Assembly (NCBI RefSeq): GCF_900109175.1
Contig: NZ_FNZE01000016.1
Span: forward strand, 1 to 64,000
Origin: Pseudomonas linyingensis
Lineage (GTDB): Bacteria; Pseudomonadota; Gammaproteobacteria; Pseudomonadales; Pseudomonadaceae
Reading direction: 5' to 3'
Length of the DNA stretch: 64,000 bases
Shown: one piece after another, positions 35,025-43,710 of the stretch
Position numbering within the stretch: position 1 is the stretch's first letter
How the letters are laid out: the number at the start of each line of letters is the position of its first letter
Made by a program: the position numbers and the translations under genes
Notes under the pieces: generated by a model
Databases searched by the model: none
Seen by the model: the letters and a program-made list of their open reading frames with translations, nothing else
Told to the model about the DNA's origin: nothing

Positions 35025-35027
35025 AGC

Positions 35028-35453
35028 ATGGGCATGCACATGAACGAGGGCAGTGACGACCTGCAGGAGTCGCACGAGATCAACGTCACCCCCTTCATCG
35101 ACGTGATGCTGGTGCTGCTGATCATCTTCATGGTCGCCGCGCCGCTGGCCACCGTCGACGTCAAGGTCGACCTGCCCGCCTCCAGCGCCACGCCGCAGCC
35201 GCGCCCCGAGCAGCCGATCTACCTGAGCATCAAGGAAGACCAGGGCCTGTACCTGGGCAACGACGCCGTGGCTGCCGAACAGCTGGGCGCCGCCCTCGAC
35301 CGTCAGAGCCAGGGCGACAAGGAGAAGACCGTGTTCATCCGTGGCGATCAGACGGTCGACTACGCCCGGCTGATGGAGGTCATGGACCTGCTGCGCACCG
35401 CCGGCTACCTGAAGATCGGCCTGGTCGGCCTGGAAACGGTCGGCCAGCCATGA
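35028..35453 (+). CDS. exbD: ExbD, TonB-system proton channel subunit
   Basis: The 141-aa protein has a short cytoplasmic N-terminus (ESHEINVTPFIDVMLVLLII) and one TM helix carrying the essential Asp in PFIDVMLVLL. A periplasmic domain follows. It starts 3 bp after exbB and overlaps tonB by 4 bp. Confidence 0.95.
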   Translation: MGMHMNEGSDDLQESHEINVTPFIDVMLVLLIIFMVAAPLATVDVKVDLPASSATPQPRPEQPIYLSIKEDQGLYLGNDAVAAEQLGAALDRQSQGDKEKTVFIRGDQTVDYARLMEVMDLLRTAGYLKIGLVGLETVGQP

Positions 35454-36199
35454 GTCTCGCCCGCAGCCTGCCGCGCTGGGGGATCAGCCTGCTGCTGGTG
35501 CTCGGCCTGCACATCGGCGTCGTGCTGTGGTCGCTGTACTGGCAACCGCAGGCCGCGCCGCTCGAACTGCCGCCGCCGGCCATGCTCATCGAGCTGCCGC
35601 CAGCGCCGCCCGCCGCGCCGGCCGCCCCGCCACCGCCGCCCGAACCGGTACGCGCCCCCGAGCCGCCGCCGCAGCCGAAGGTGATCGAGGCGCCCAAGCC
35701 GAAACTGGCCCTGCCGCCGCCTCCGCCCAAGCCGCGGCCGAAACCGCCGAAGCCCGAACCCAAGCCCGAGCCCAAGCCGCGCCCGCGACCGCCGGTCGAG
35801 CCGCCGCCGAGCAGCGCCCCGGTGAGCGACAGCGTGCCCGTGCCGAACGCCAAGCCGGCCGCCCGGCCGAGCCCGCAGGCCGGCAACCCGGCGCCGTCGC
35901 AGGCCAAGGCCAGCTGGCAGAGCCGCCTGCTCGCCCACCTCAACCGCTACAAGCGCTATCCCGAGGACGCACGCCGGCGCGGCCAGCAGGGCGTGGTCAA
36001 GCTGCGCTTCGTGGTCGACGCGCGCGGCCAGGTGCAGTCCTTCGAGCTGGCCGCGCGCTCCGGCAACCCCTCGCTGGACCGCGCCACCCTGCAGATGATC
36101 CGCCGTGCCCAGCCGCTGCCCGCGCCGCCGCCCGAGCTGCTGCAGAACGGCCGCCTGGAGGTGGTCGCGCCGTTCGTCTACTCCCTCGAGCGTCGTTGA
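35450..36199 (+). CDS. tonB: TonB energy transducer
   Basis: The 249-aa protein has one N-terminal TM anchor (~10-30), a strongly Pro/Lys/Glu-rich periplasm-spanning spacer (~40-140, XP repeats) and a C-terminal TonB domain (~160-249, LNRYKRYPEDARRRGQQGVV). It carries energy to outer-membrane siderophore and B12 receptors. The ATG overlaps the exbD stop (ATGA), which implies coupled translation. Confidence 0.95.
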   Translation: MSLARSLPRWGISLLLVLGLHIGVVLWSLYWQPQAAPLELPPPAMLIELPPAPPAAPAAPPPPPEPVRAPEPPPQPKVIEAPKPKLALPPPPPKPRPKPPKPEPKPEPKPRPRPPVEPPPSSAPVSDSVPVPNAKPAARPSPQAGNPAPSQAKASWQSRLLAHLNRYKRYPEDARRRGQQGVVKLRFVVDARGQVQSFELAARSGNPSLDRATLQMIRRAQPLPAPPPELLQNGRLEVVAPFVYSLERR

Positions 36200-36204
36200 A
36201 TCAC

Positions 36205-36238
36205 AACCAACCGCCCGCCTTGACGCGGGCGGTTGGTT
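36205..36238 (+). terminator. 14-bp hairpin between tonB and oxyR
   Basis: A perfect stem (36205-36218/36225-36238) with a 6-nt loop lies 5 bp past the tonB stop. There is no U-run, so termination efficiency is uncertain. Confidence 0.65.
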
Positions 36239-36287
36239 CCATTGAAGACAGCCGCTATGCTTGGGGGCATCTCAATGGATATTCGCT

Positions 36288-37235
36288 ATGACTCTCACGG
36301 AACTGCGCTATATCGTCACCCTTGCCCAGGAACAGCACTTCGGCCGCGCCGCCGAACGTTGCCACGTCAGTCAGCCGACCCTGTCGGTGGGCGTGAAGAA
36401 GCTCGAGGATGAGCTGGGTGTACTGATCTTCGAGCGCAGCAAGAGCGCCGTGCGCCTGACCCCGGTCGGCGAGGGCATCGTCGCCCAGGCGCAGAAGGTG
36501 CTCGAGCAGGCCCAGGGCATCCGCGAGCTGGCCCAGACCGGCAAGAACCAGCTGGCCGCGCCGCTCAAGGTCGGCGCCATCTACACCGTCGGCCCCTACC
36601 TATTCCCCCACCTGATCCCGCAGCTGCACCGGGCCGCCCCGGACATGCCGCTGTACATCGAGGAAAACTTCACCCACGTGCTGCGCGACAAGCTGCGCAC
36701 CGGCGAGCTGGACGCGATCATCATCGCCCTGCCGTTCCACGAGGCCGACGTGCTGACCAAGCCGCTGTACGACGAGCCGTTCTTCGTGCTGATGCCAGCC
36801 GGCCACCCGTGGACCGCGCTGGCCAGCATCGACAGCAGCATGCTCAACGACAAGAGCCTGCTGCTGCTCGGCGAGGGCCACTGCTTCCGCGACCAGGTGC
36901 TCGAAGCCTGCCCGTCCGGCCGCAAGGGCAGCGAGGCGCACCAGCACACCACCGTGGAGTCCAGCTCGCTGGAAACCATCCGCCACATGGTCGCCTCCGG
37001 CCTCGGCGTGTCGGTGCTGCCGTTCACCGCGGTGAACAGCCACCACTACGCTCCCGGCGTGCTCGAGGTGCGCCCGATGAACCCGCCGGTGCCCCATCGC
37101 AGTGTAGCCATCGCCTGGCGCGCCAGCTTCCCGCGGCCCAAGGCCATCGACGTGCTGGTCGACGCCGTGCGCCTGTGCTCGGCGACCCACCCGCCGCATG
37201 CCGCAGACAGCGCGGAGGCGGCGCAGCCGGCATGA
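36288..37235 (+). CDS. oxyR: Hydrogen peroxide-sensing LysR-type regulator OxyR
   Basis: The 315-aa protein has an N-terminal LysR winged HTH (MTLTELRYIVTLAQEQHFGR) and a redox-sensing domain. That domain has the two active cysteines nine residues apart (GHCFRDQVLEAC, ~199 and ~208) that form a disulfide with H2O2. The ATG at 36288 was chosen because it gives the exact OxyR N-terminus. It overlaps recG by 4 bp. Confidence 0.95.
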   Translation: MTLTELRYIVTLAQEQHFGRAAERCHVSQPTLSVGVKKLEDELGVLIFERSKSAVRLTPVGEGIVAQAQKVLEQAQGIRELAQTGKNQLAAPLKVGAIYTVGPYLFPHLIPQLHRAAPDMPLYIEENFTHVLRDKLRTGELDAIIIALPFHEADVLTKPLYDEPFFVLMPAGHPWTALASIDSSMLNDKSLLLLGEGHCFRDQVLEACPSGRKGSEAHQHTTVESSSLETIRHMVASGLGVSVLPFTAVNSHHYAPGVLEVRPMNPPVPHRSVAIAWRASFPRPKAIDVLVDAVRLCSATHPPHAADSAEAAQPA

Positions 37236-39310
37236 CCGAACTGGCGCGCATCGCCGTCACCACGCTGAAGGGCGTCGGCCCGGCGCTGGCCGAGAAACTG
37301 GCCAAGGTCGGCCTGGAAACCCTGCAGGACGTGCTGTTCCACTTGCCGCTGCGCTACCAGGACCGCACCCACGTGACGCCGATCGGCGCCCTGCGCCCGG
37401 GCGGCGATGCGGTGGTGGAAGGCGTGGTGAGTGGCGCCGACATCGTCCTCGGCCGCCGGCGCAGCCTGCTGGTGCGCCTGCAGGACGCCAGCGGCACCCT
37501 CAGCCTGCGCTTCTTCCACTTCAGCCAGGCGCAGAAGGATGCGCTCAAGCGCGGCACCTGCCTGCGCTGCTACGGCGAGGTGCGCCCCGGCGCCACCGGC
37601 CTGGAGATCTACCATCCCGAGTACCGCGCCCTGGCCGCCGACGAGCCGTCGGCGGCGGTCGAGCAGACCCTCACGCCGATCTACCCGAGCACCGAGGGCC
37701 TCACCCAGCAGCGCCTGCGCGCCCTCAGCCAGCAGGCGCTGGGCAGCCTCGACGGGCGCAGCCTGCCCGACTGGCTGCCCGCCGAGCTGGCCCGCCAGTA
37801 CGACCTGGCGCCGCTCGACCAGGCGATCCGCTTCCTGCACCGGCCGCCGCCGGACGCCGACCTCGAGGAGCTGGCCGAGGGCCGCCACTGGGCCCAGCAC
37901 CGCCTGGCCTTCGAGGAACTGCTGACCCACCAGCTGTCGCTGGCGCGCCTGCGCGAGAGCGTGCGCGCCCAGCAGGCGCCGCAACTGCCCAAGGCCACGC
38001 GCCTGCCGGCGCAGTACCTGGCCAACCTCGGCTTCGCCCCCACCGGCGCGCAGCAGCGCGTGGCGGCGGAAATCGCCTGGGACCTGGCCCAGCCCGAGCC
38101 GATGCTGCGCCTGGTGCAGGGCGACGTCGGCGCCGGCAAGACCGTGGTCGCCGCGCTGGCCGCGCTGCAGGCGCTGGAGGCCGGCTACCAGGTGGCGCTG
38201 ATGGCGCCCACCGAGATCCTCGCCGAGCAGCACTTCCTCACCTTCAGCAAGTGGCTGGAGCCGCTGGGCATCGAGGTCGCCTGGCTGGCCGGCAAGCTCA
38301 AGGGCAAGGCCCGCGCCGGTGCACTGGAACGCATCGCCGCCGGCGCGCCCATGGTGGTCGGCACCCACGCGCTGTTCCAGGACGAGGTGCAGTTCCGCAG
38401 GCTGGCGCTGGTGATCATCGACGAGCAGCACCGTTTCGGCGTGCAGCAGCGCCTGGCGCTGCGCCAGAAAGGCATCGACGGCCGCCTCTGCCCGCACCAG
38501 CTGATCATGACCGCCACGCCCATCCCGCGCACCCTGGCGATGAGTGCCTACGCCGACCTCGACACCTCGATCCTCGACGAGCTGCCGCCCGGGCGCACCC
38601 CGGTGACCACCCTGGTGATCGCCGACAGCCGCCGCCCGGAAGTGATCGAACGGGTGCGCGCCGCCTGCGCCGAGGGGCGCCAGGCCTACTGGGTGTGCAC
38701 GCTGATCGAGGAGTCCGAGGAGCTCACCTGCCAGGCCGCGCAGACCACCTTCGAGGAGCTCTCGGCGGCGCTCGGCGAGCTGCGCGTCGGCCTGATCCAC
38801 GGGCGCATGAAGCCGGCGGAGAAGGCCGCGGTGATGGAGGAGTTCAAGGCCGCCCGCCTGCAGCTGCTGGTCGCCACCACGGTGATCGAGGTCGGCGTCG
38901 ACGTGCCCAACGCCAGTCTGATGATCATCGAGAACCCCGAACGCCTCGGCCTCTCACAGCTGCACCAGCTGCGCGGTCGGGTCGGCCGCGGCAGCGCGGT
39001 CAGCCACTGCGTGCTGCTCTACCACGCCCCGCTGTCGCACATGGGCCGCGAGCGCCTGGCGATCATGCGCGAGACTTCGGACGGCTTCGTGATCGCCGAG
39101 AAGGACCTCGAGCTGCGCGGTCCCGGCGAGATGCTCGGCACCCGCCAGACGGGTCTCTTGCAGTTCAAGGTCGCCGACCTGATGCGCGACGCCGACCTGC
39201 TGCCGGCGGTACGCGACGCCGCACAGACCCTGCTGGCGCGCTGGCCCCAGCACGTCAGCCCGCTGCTGGAGCGCTGGCTGAGGCATGGGCAGCAGTATGG
39301 GCAGGTGTGA
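37232..39310 (+). CDS. recG: ATP-dependent DNA helicase RecG
   Basis: The 692-aa branch-migration helicase remodels stalled forks and Holliday junctions. It has an N-terminal wedge/OB domain (~1-200), Walker A GDVGAGKT (~297), IIDEQHRFG, TATPIPRT and the motif VI region LRGRVGRGS. Its start overlaps the oxyR stop (ATGA); the oxyR-recG pairing is conserved in the genus. Confidence 0.97.
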   Translation: MTELARIAVTTLKGVGPALAEKLAKVGLETLQDVLFHLPLRYQDRTHVTPIGALRPGGDAVVEGVVSGADIVLGRRRSLLVRLQDASGTLSLRFFHFSQAQKDALKRGTCLRCYGEVRPGATGLEIYHPEYRALAADEPSAAVEQTLTPIYPSTEGLTQQRLRALSQQALGSLDGRSLPDWLPAELARQYDLAPLDQAIRFLHRPPPDADLEELAEGRHWAQHRLAFEELLTHQLSLARLRESVRAQQAPQLPKATRLPAQYLANLGFAPTGAQQRVAAEIAWDLAQPEPMLRLVQGDVGAGKTVVAALAALQALEAGYQVALMAPTEILAEQHFLTFSKWLEPLGIEVAWLAGKLKGKARAGALERIAAGAPMVVGTHALFQDEVQFRRLALVIIDEQHRFGVQQRLALRQKGIDGRLCPHQLIMTATPIPRTLAMSAYADLDTSILDELPPGRTPVTTLVIADSRRPEVIERVRAACAEGRQAYWVCTLIEESEELTCQAAQTTFEELSAALGELRVGLIHGRMKPAEKAAVMEEFKAARLQLLVATTVIEVGVDVPNASLMIIENPERLGLSQLHQLRGRVGRGSAVSHCVLLYHAPLSHMGRERLAIMRETSDGFVIAEKDLELRGPGEMLGTRQTGLLQFKVADLMRDADLLPAVRDAAQTLLARWPQHVSPLLERWLRHGQQYGQV

Positions 39311-39327
39311 AGAAATAGCGGGAGAAA

Positions 39328-39372
39328 AGCAGCGATAACGGATTTTATCGTTGGTCTTTTGGCTGCTGGTCC
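39328..39372. terminator. Weak AT-rich hairpin between convergent recG and nosR-like genes
   Basis: Arms CGATAA/TTATCG (39333-39338/39345-39350) are nested inside AGCAG/CTGCT, with a TCTTTT tract following. It plausibly terminates both genes. Confidence 0.35.
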
Positions 39373-39381
39373 GTTGTGACT

Positions 39382-41511
39382 TCAACCACGAGCAATCACG
39401 ACGGCTGGCCGCCTCTTGCCCTTGCGCGCGTTGACCAGCGGTACGCATTGGTGGTCATCCCGGTAGATCACCTCGCATTCATAGCACTGTATGCACTCGC
39501 GGTAGTTGATCCGCCCGTCCGGTTCGATCGCCCCGATACCGCAGCGGCGCGCGCAGAGCTGGCAGGGGCTGCCGCACTCGGCGCGACGCGGCAGCCAGCG
39601 CAGCAGGTGAACGCGGCCCAGCACCGCGAAGCAGGCGCCCAGCGGGCAGAGGTAGCGGCAGAAGAACTTGTGCACGAAGAGTCCGCCGAACAGCAGCGCC
39701 AACGCATAGAGCACGAACGGCCACTCACGAACGAAACCGAGGGTGATCGCGGTCTTGAACGGCTCCACCTCGGCAGCACGCTCGGCGCCACTGATCGACC
39801 AGAAGCTGAGCACGATCAGCCCGGTCAGGATCAGGTATTTGAGGAGCCAGAGCCGGCGGTGCAGGCGGAACGGGATGCGCCGTTGGCGAATCTTCACCAG
39901 GCTGGCCAGCTCCGCCGCCATCTCCTGCAGCACTCCGAACGGGCAAAGCCAGCCACAGAAGTAGCCGCGTCCCCAGAGCACCAGCGTCAGCAGCACATAG
40001 CTCCAGAGGATGCAGATCACCGGGTCGAGTAGCAGCACCGAGGCGCTGGCATCGCCGCCGATCACCTGCAAGATGGCGAAGACGTTGGTGATCGATAGCT
40101 GCCCCTGGGTGATGTAGCCAATGAATATCAGCGTGTAGAGCAGGTATCCCCAGCGGATCAGCCGGAAGCGGCGGGCGTCCTGCGTGACCCAGCGGTGCCC
40201 GAAGATGATGGCCGTCAGAATCCCGAGGCCAAGTAGCAAAACCGCGATGCGGCTGAGGTGCTGATGCCAAATCTTCAACCAGAGCGGGTCCGCCGGCTCG
40301 GAGTGGTCCGCCTCGATGCTGAAGAGGCGCTCGGGCAACCGGTAATCCTGCCCGAAGCGACGAATCTCGTCGGGCTGCAAATACCCTTGCGGACGGTTGA
40401 CGACCAGCGACAGCTTCCAGCTCGACGCCGGATCGAAGCCGGCACCGGCCTTGACACGGAACAGCACGAACTCATCGAAACGCGGCATGCCGGCACGGTG
40501 CAGCGACTCGAGCTGCTGCGGCTCCAGCGCATTGAAGAAGTCCATGTCGCGCAACTCGATCTGCACCCCGTTCTGATCCAGCGCGAGCCGGTCGGAAGGC
40601 GTCCCGCGGGTGAAGTCCTCGCCGAGGACGGAGTAAGGGCCCTGGTTCATCACGGCGATCACATGATCGCCCGGCTCCAGGCTCTCCTCCATCAGGCGCT
40701 TGTAGAGGGTCTCGCCCAGCAGATAGCGGCCGATGGTCGGTACGTTCAGATAGGCGAACTGCAGATTGGCGAACAGCGGGCCGGCTTCGTAGCGATAGGG
40801 CACGGGCGTCTCGATGTTGGCGCTGCCGAAAGCCGTTTCCACCGTCGCTTCCGGCACCTGCAAGGACCCTGTCCAGCGCTGCCCGAGCAGCTGCTGCCAG
40901 TCGGTCGTCTCGAGCAGATCCTCGCGCACGCGTGCCGCGGGTTTGCGTTTCGCAATGATCCCGGTCTCCTGCGCCACCTGCAGGGCGGACTGGATCACCG
41001 TCTCGTTCAGCACCACCGCCGATACCGTGGCCTTGCTGATGCCATCGATGTAGACATTGCTGCCGCTATGCTTGTCGCGCACGGTGGCGCTGGTGAGCTT
41101 GATCGGATGGCGCAGGTCCAGTCCCATGTACTGGCGCGTGAACTCATGCATCGGCCCGGTACCCAGGCCATGCAGGAAGATCGGCTCATGCTGTTCGAGC
41201 ACCTGCACACCGCGGTACCTACCGTCACGGTCGATGCCGATCAGCAGTTGGAACGGGACACCGGAGAAGCCGGGGAGCTGCACATAATCGCCTGACAGGA
41301 AGGCATAACCGATTAGCTCCGTAACCTGATACACCGGCCACACGCGTGGGCTTTCGAGTTGCGGCATGATCTCGGTCGCTTCCGGGAAGATCGTCTGAAT
41401 CAGTTCCGGGAGATCCTGTTCGCCACCCTCGACCTCGCTGGCCCCGGCGTGGGTGATGGCCAGTACCATCAACAACAATGCCAGCAATGGTGTCTTGAGT
41501 GACTTTAGCAT
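39382..41511 (-). CDS. NosR/NirI-like flavin- and [4Fe-4S]-containing membrane protein
   Basis: The 709-aa protein has a signal peptide (LLALLLMVLAITHAGA) and a periplasmic FMN-binding-like domain (~70-190) whose flavin-attachment region reads GISKATVSA. A further periplasmic region and about five TM helices follow. Two CxxxCP motifs (CGWLCPFG, CRYLCPLG) and a ferredoxin-like tail with two cysteine clusters (CGSPCQLCARRC; CIQCYEC) complete it. This is the NosR/NirI/RnfG-like layout used to deliver electrons to periplasmic N2O or nitrite reduction. No nosZ, nir or dnr gene is nearby, so the client is unknown. GAGGAG lies 6 nt before the ATG at 41511. Confidence 0.85.
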   Translation of the reverse strand: MLKSLKTPLLALLLMVLAITHAGASEVEGGEQDLPELIQTIFPEATEIMPQLESPRVWPVYQVTELIGYAFLSGDYVQLPGFSGVPFQLLIGIDRDGRYRGVQVLEQHEPIFLHGLGTGPMHEFTRQYMGLDLRHPIKLTSATVRDKHSGSNVYIDGISKATVSAVVLNETVIQSALQVAQETGIIAKRKPAARVREDLLETTDWQQLLGQRWTGSLQVPEATVETAFGSANIETPVPYRYEAGPLFANLQFAYLNVPTIGRYLLGETLYKRLMEESLEPGDHVIAVMNQGPYSVLGEDFTRGTPSDRLALDQNGVQIELRDMDFFNALEPQQLESLHRAGMPRFDEFVLFRVKAGAGFDPASSWKLSLVVNRPQGYLQPDEIRRFGQDYRLPERLFSIEADHSEPADPLWLKIWHQHLSRIAVLLLGLGILTAIIFGHRWVTQDARRFRLIRWGYLLYTLIFIGYITQGQLSITNVFAILQVIGGDASASVLLLDPVICILWSYVLLTLVLWGRGYFCGWLCPFGVLQEMAAELASLVKIRQRRIPFRLHRRLWLLKYLILTGLIVLSFWSISGAERAAEVEPFKTAITLGFVREWPFVLYALALLFGGLFVHKFFCRYLCPLGACFAVLGRVHLLRWLPRRAECGSPCQLCARRCGIGAIEPDGRINYRECIQCYECEVIYRDDHQCVPLVNARKGKRRPAVVIARG

Positions 41512-42244
41512 TCCGTGCTCCTCATTTATTGTTCTATATCGATTAATCCTGACACCAAGTTGGAATTGTGACCAAGGGTCGATAGAACTGACCGGATTGC
41601 TACTTTCGAACCATTTCTTGATGAGCGGGATTTTTCTTTCTTCTGTTGAAGAGTTAATCAGAACGCTCGGCAAGGGAGCAGCGCTAATGATTGTATCGGT
41701 TAATCTCAGGCTGATGCTTGTGGCTGGCAAGGCATGCCTTTTCCTTCGGAAGGGGGCGACTTGGAGACTGCAAATTACGTGGTCGACTTGACCACTCAGG
41801 TTGCTGCCTGAAAGCGGGTTGATTATTGATGTTGGGGATAGCTCAAGATGGCTGATCAGATGGTGCAGTCAGAGCCTCGTAAATACAGTGATCTATAGCC
41901 AGCGACGAGGCGTAGCATAAAGCTCCTCAGATACTGTTGTGATTTATTTTTCAGGGCCGTGGATGTTGGTCTGCCAGTACAGCGCGAGAATGACCAGACC
42001 AGCAATGACAGGCAAGAAATATTTCCTTTCGCGACGAAAAAGGAAAACTTGCTCGCCTACTAAATGCTATCAGTAGATAGTCATCGTTCATGTTCTGGGG
42101 TGAGAATGAATTAGCATTCTGGCAGGGGGAGTCGTATGTTTGCCCTCCAGCCTGTCAGTAAGGGGCATTCGACGCGAAACGGATGTTTGGATGGGTGTAC
42201 CACAGTTGCCCCTTGCAACAGGGCTGCGGAACGGAGTGACTCCG
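41512..42244. promoter_or_regulatory. AT-richer gap upstream of the nosR-like gene
   Basis: About 730 bp of lower GC than the flanks. Visible structures are two adjacent hairpins (41779-41795, GTGGTC/GACCAC; 41796-41811, TCAGG/CCTGA), a GCCTCGT/ACGAGGC pair around 41873-41920, and a possible small membrane-peptide frame (next entry). I found no convincing ANR/DNR site (TTGAT-N4-ATCAA). The region may hold remnants of lost genes. Confidence 0.4.
41944..42015 (-). CDS. Possible 23-residue membrane peptide, or the tail of a decayed gene
   Basis: On the minus strand a TTG at 42015, preceded by AGGA 8 nt upstream, opens a 23-codon frame. It encodes a single hydrophobic helix with a polar tail (LVILALYWQTNIHGPEK, then stop). 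The frame is also open further upstream with basic residues (FLFRRERKYF) but has no ATG before a stop. It may be a small protein with a rare start or the C-terminal remnant of a lost gene. Confidence 0.25.
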   Translation of the reverse strand: MPVIAGLVILALYWQTNIHGPEK

Positions 42245-42245
42245 T
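42231..42245. terminator. Small perfect hairpin at the 3' end of the amine oxidase-like gene
   Basis: ACGGAG-TGA-CTCCGT (42231-42245) abuts the minus-strand stop codon. There is no U-run; it is a weak candidate. Confidence 0.3.
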
Positions 42246-43306
42246 CATGCCAGCCGCTTCAGCACTTTTTCCACGGCCAGTATTGCGCCTTCCATATAGC
42301 CCGCCTGATCGCCTCCCGCTTCACTGCCAATCAGCCGGATGCGATCTTTCCACACCGACTCGAAGACGTTGCCGAGATCGTGCATGCCGTGCCATCCCGG
42401 TGGTGCCTGGTCAGCCTCGGTCGCGGTGAAGGGCTCCGCCGCCCAGTCCTGGATGAAGTCCTCGATGGGGGTGGTGGCCTGTTCGCCGAACAGGTGCGTC
42501 AGCTGCGCGCGGCACCGCGCCTTCAGCTCTGCATCGGCCAGCGTGCGCCGGTGCATCGCTCCGATAGCGAAGAAGCCGAACAGCGCTGCGCCCTCGGTGT
42601 TGCAGGCGTCATGTATTTCGCCCAGGGGACCGATGCTGCTGAAGGCATTCCCCGCGAGTCCTTGATCGCGCCAGAACGGGCGAGCGTAGCGGGCCACGTA
42701 CTTGGCGTGCGCAGCCATCCAGGTCGGCACCGCGGCGAGTCGCTGTCGCTCGGACTCCCGCAGATCGGGATTGAAAACGATCCGGCTGAGCACGCGTGGA
42801 GGTACAGCCAGCCACAGCTGGCTGTAGTTCGCTTCCAGCGTATGGCGCCTTGGCTGCAGCAGGGCCAGCTGGACGCGTTCGCCGTCCAGGCGCGCGGCGG
42901 TCAGTTCGCTGTCCAGATGCAGCTGCCCTGGGGGCAGCAGGGCGGCCAACGCGTCTGTCAATCGTGCGCTGCCGCCTTCGATGCGCATGGCCAGGTTGCC
43001 TGACCGATAGCCGACGCGACGCATCACCCCGATCGGCCAGCGCTCCACCAGCGTCTCCCCGGTTTCGTACTGCTCGAAGGTGGCGATGTCCAGCCCGGCG
43101 AGCAGCGCCTGGATCCGCGGCTGGAAATCGGGCCAGAACCAGGTGGGGCCCAGGTCGAAACTACCGCTCGCGGTCGACAGGATGCGCCCTCCCAGGCGGC
43201 TTCGTGCCTCGAACAGATCGAAGGCAATGCCGGCCTGGTGCAGACGGAAGGCGGCATAGAGCCCCGCCAATCCGCCGCCGACGATGGCGATCTTTTGGGT
43301 AGACAT
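42245..43306 (-). CDS. FAD-dependent amine oxidase-like oxidoreductase
   Basis: The 353-aa protein has the N-terminal FAD motif IAIVGGGLAGLYAAFRL (residues ~6-22) followed by the conserved EARSRLGGRI of flavin monoamine oxidases. Near the C-terminus, IRLIGSEAGGDQAGYMEGAI is the second FAD-binding segment. It is shorter than typical monoamine oxidases (~450 aa), so the substrate domain is reduced. The substrate is unknown. It is last in a minus-strand group with a CMD-like protein and an SDR. Confidence 0.8.
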   Translation of the reverse strand: MSTQKIAIVGGGLAGLYAAFRLHQAGIAFDLFEARSRLGGRILSTASGSFDLGPTWFWPDFQPRIQALLAGLDIATFEQYETGETLVERWPIGVMRRVGYRSGNLAMRIEGGSARLTDALAALLPPGQLHLDSELTAARLDGERVQLALLQPRRHTLEANYSQLWLAVPPRVLSRIVFNPDLRESERQRLAAVPTWMAAHAKYVARYARPFWRDQGLAGNAFSSIGPLGEIHDACNTEGAALFGFFAIGAMHRRTLADAELKARCRAQLTHLFGEQATTPIEDFIQDWAAEPFTATEADQAPPGWHGMHDLGNVFESVWKDRIRLIGSEAGGDQAGYMEGAILAVEKVLKRLA

Positions 43307-43330
43307 GGATGGGACCCGCTAGACGATGAG

Positions 43331-43354
43331 CCGGGCGCCCCATGGGGCGCCCGG
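43331..43354. repeat. Perfect 24-bp GC palindrome
   Basis: CCGGGCGCCCCA and its exact complement meet with no spacer. It lies in the 54-bp gap between the CMD-like gene and the amine oxidase-like gene. As RNA it forms a stable hairpin that could act as a processing or partial termination element between the two. Confidence 0.6.
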
Positions 43355-43360
43355 TCTGTT

Positions 43361-43696
43361 TCAGGCCTGGTCGAATGCCGAGACGGCGTCGAAGACCCGG
43401 GCGCTATAGGTCAGCGCGGCGCCGGCGTTCAGCGCAATGGCCACGCCGAGCGCTTCGGCGATTTCCTCGCGGGTGGCACCGTGCTTCAACGCGGCCTGGC
43501 TATGGACGGAGATGCAGCCGTCACAACGGGTGGTGACCGCCACCGCGAGCGCAATCAGCTCATGGATTTTCGGCTCCAGGTGCCTGGCCGGTGCGCTGCC
43601 GATCGTGTTCAGGCCGCGCATGGTTTCCGGGGCGAGCTCGGCGAACTCGCCGACGCGGCCCATCAGGCTGGTGAAGTATTGGTTCCAGTTCTTCAT
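43361..43696 (-). CDS. Carboxymuconolactone decarboxylase/AhpD-like protein
   Basis: The 111-aa all-helical protein has the CMD-family motif TTRCDGCISVHSQAALKHGA (~residues 55-74). The CxxC pair and following His form the redox/proton-relay site of AhpD-type members. GAGGAG precedes the ATG at 43696. It may act as a peroxide or alkylhydroperoxide defence protein, or as a decarboxylase for the cluster's unknown substrate. It is 14 bp from the upstream SDR gene. Confidence 0.85.
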   Translation of the reverse strand: MKNWNQYFTSLMGRVGEFAELAPETMRGLNTIGSAPARHLEPKIHELIALAVAVTTRCDGCISVHSQAALKHGATREEIAEALGVAIALNAGAALTYSARVFDAVSAFDQA

Positions 43697-43710
43697 CTTG
43701 CGGTCTCCTC

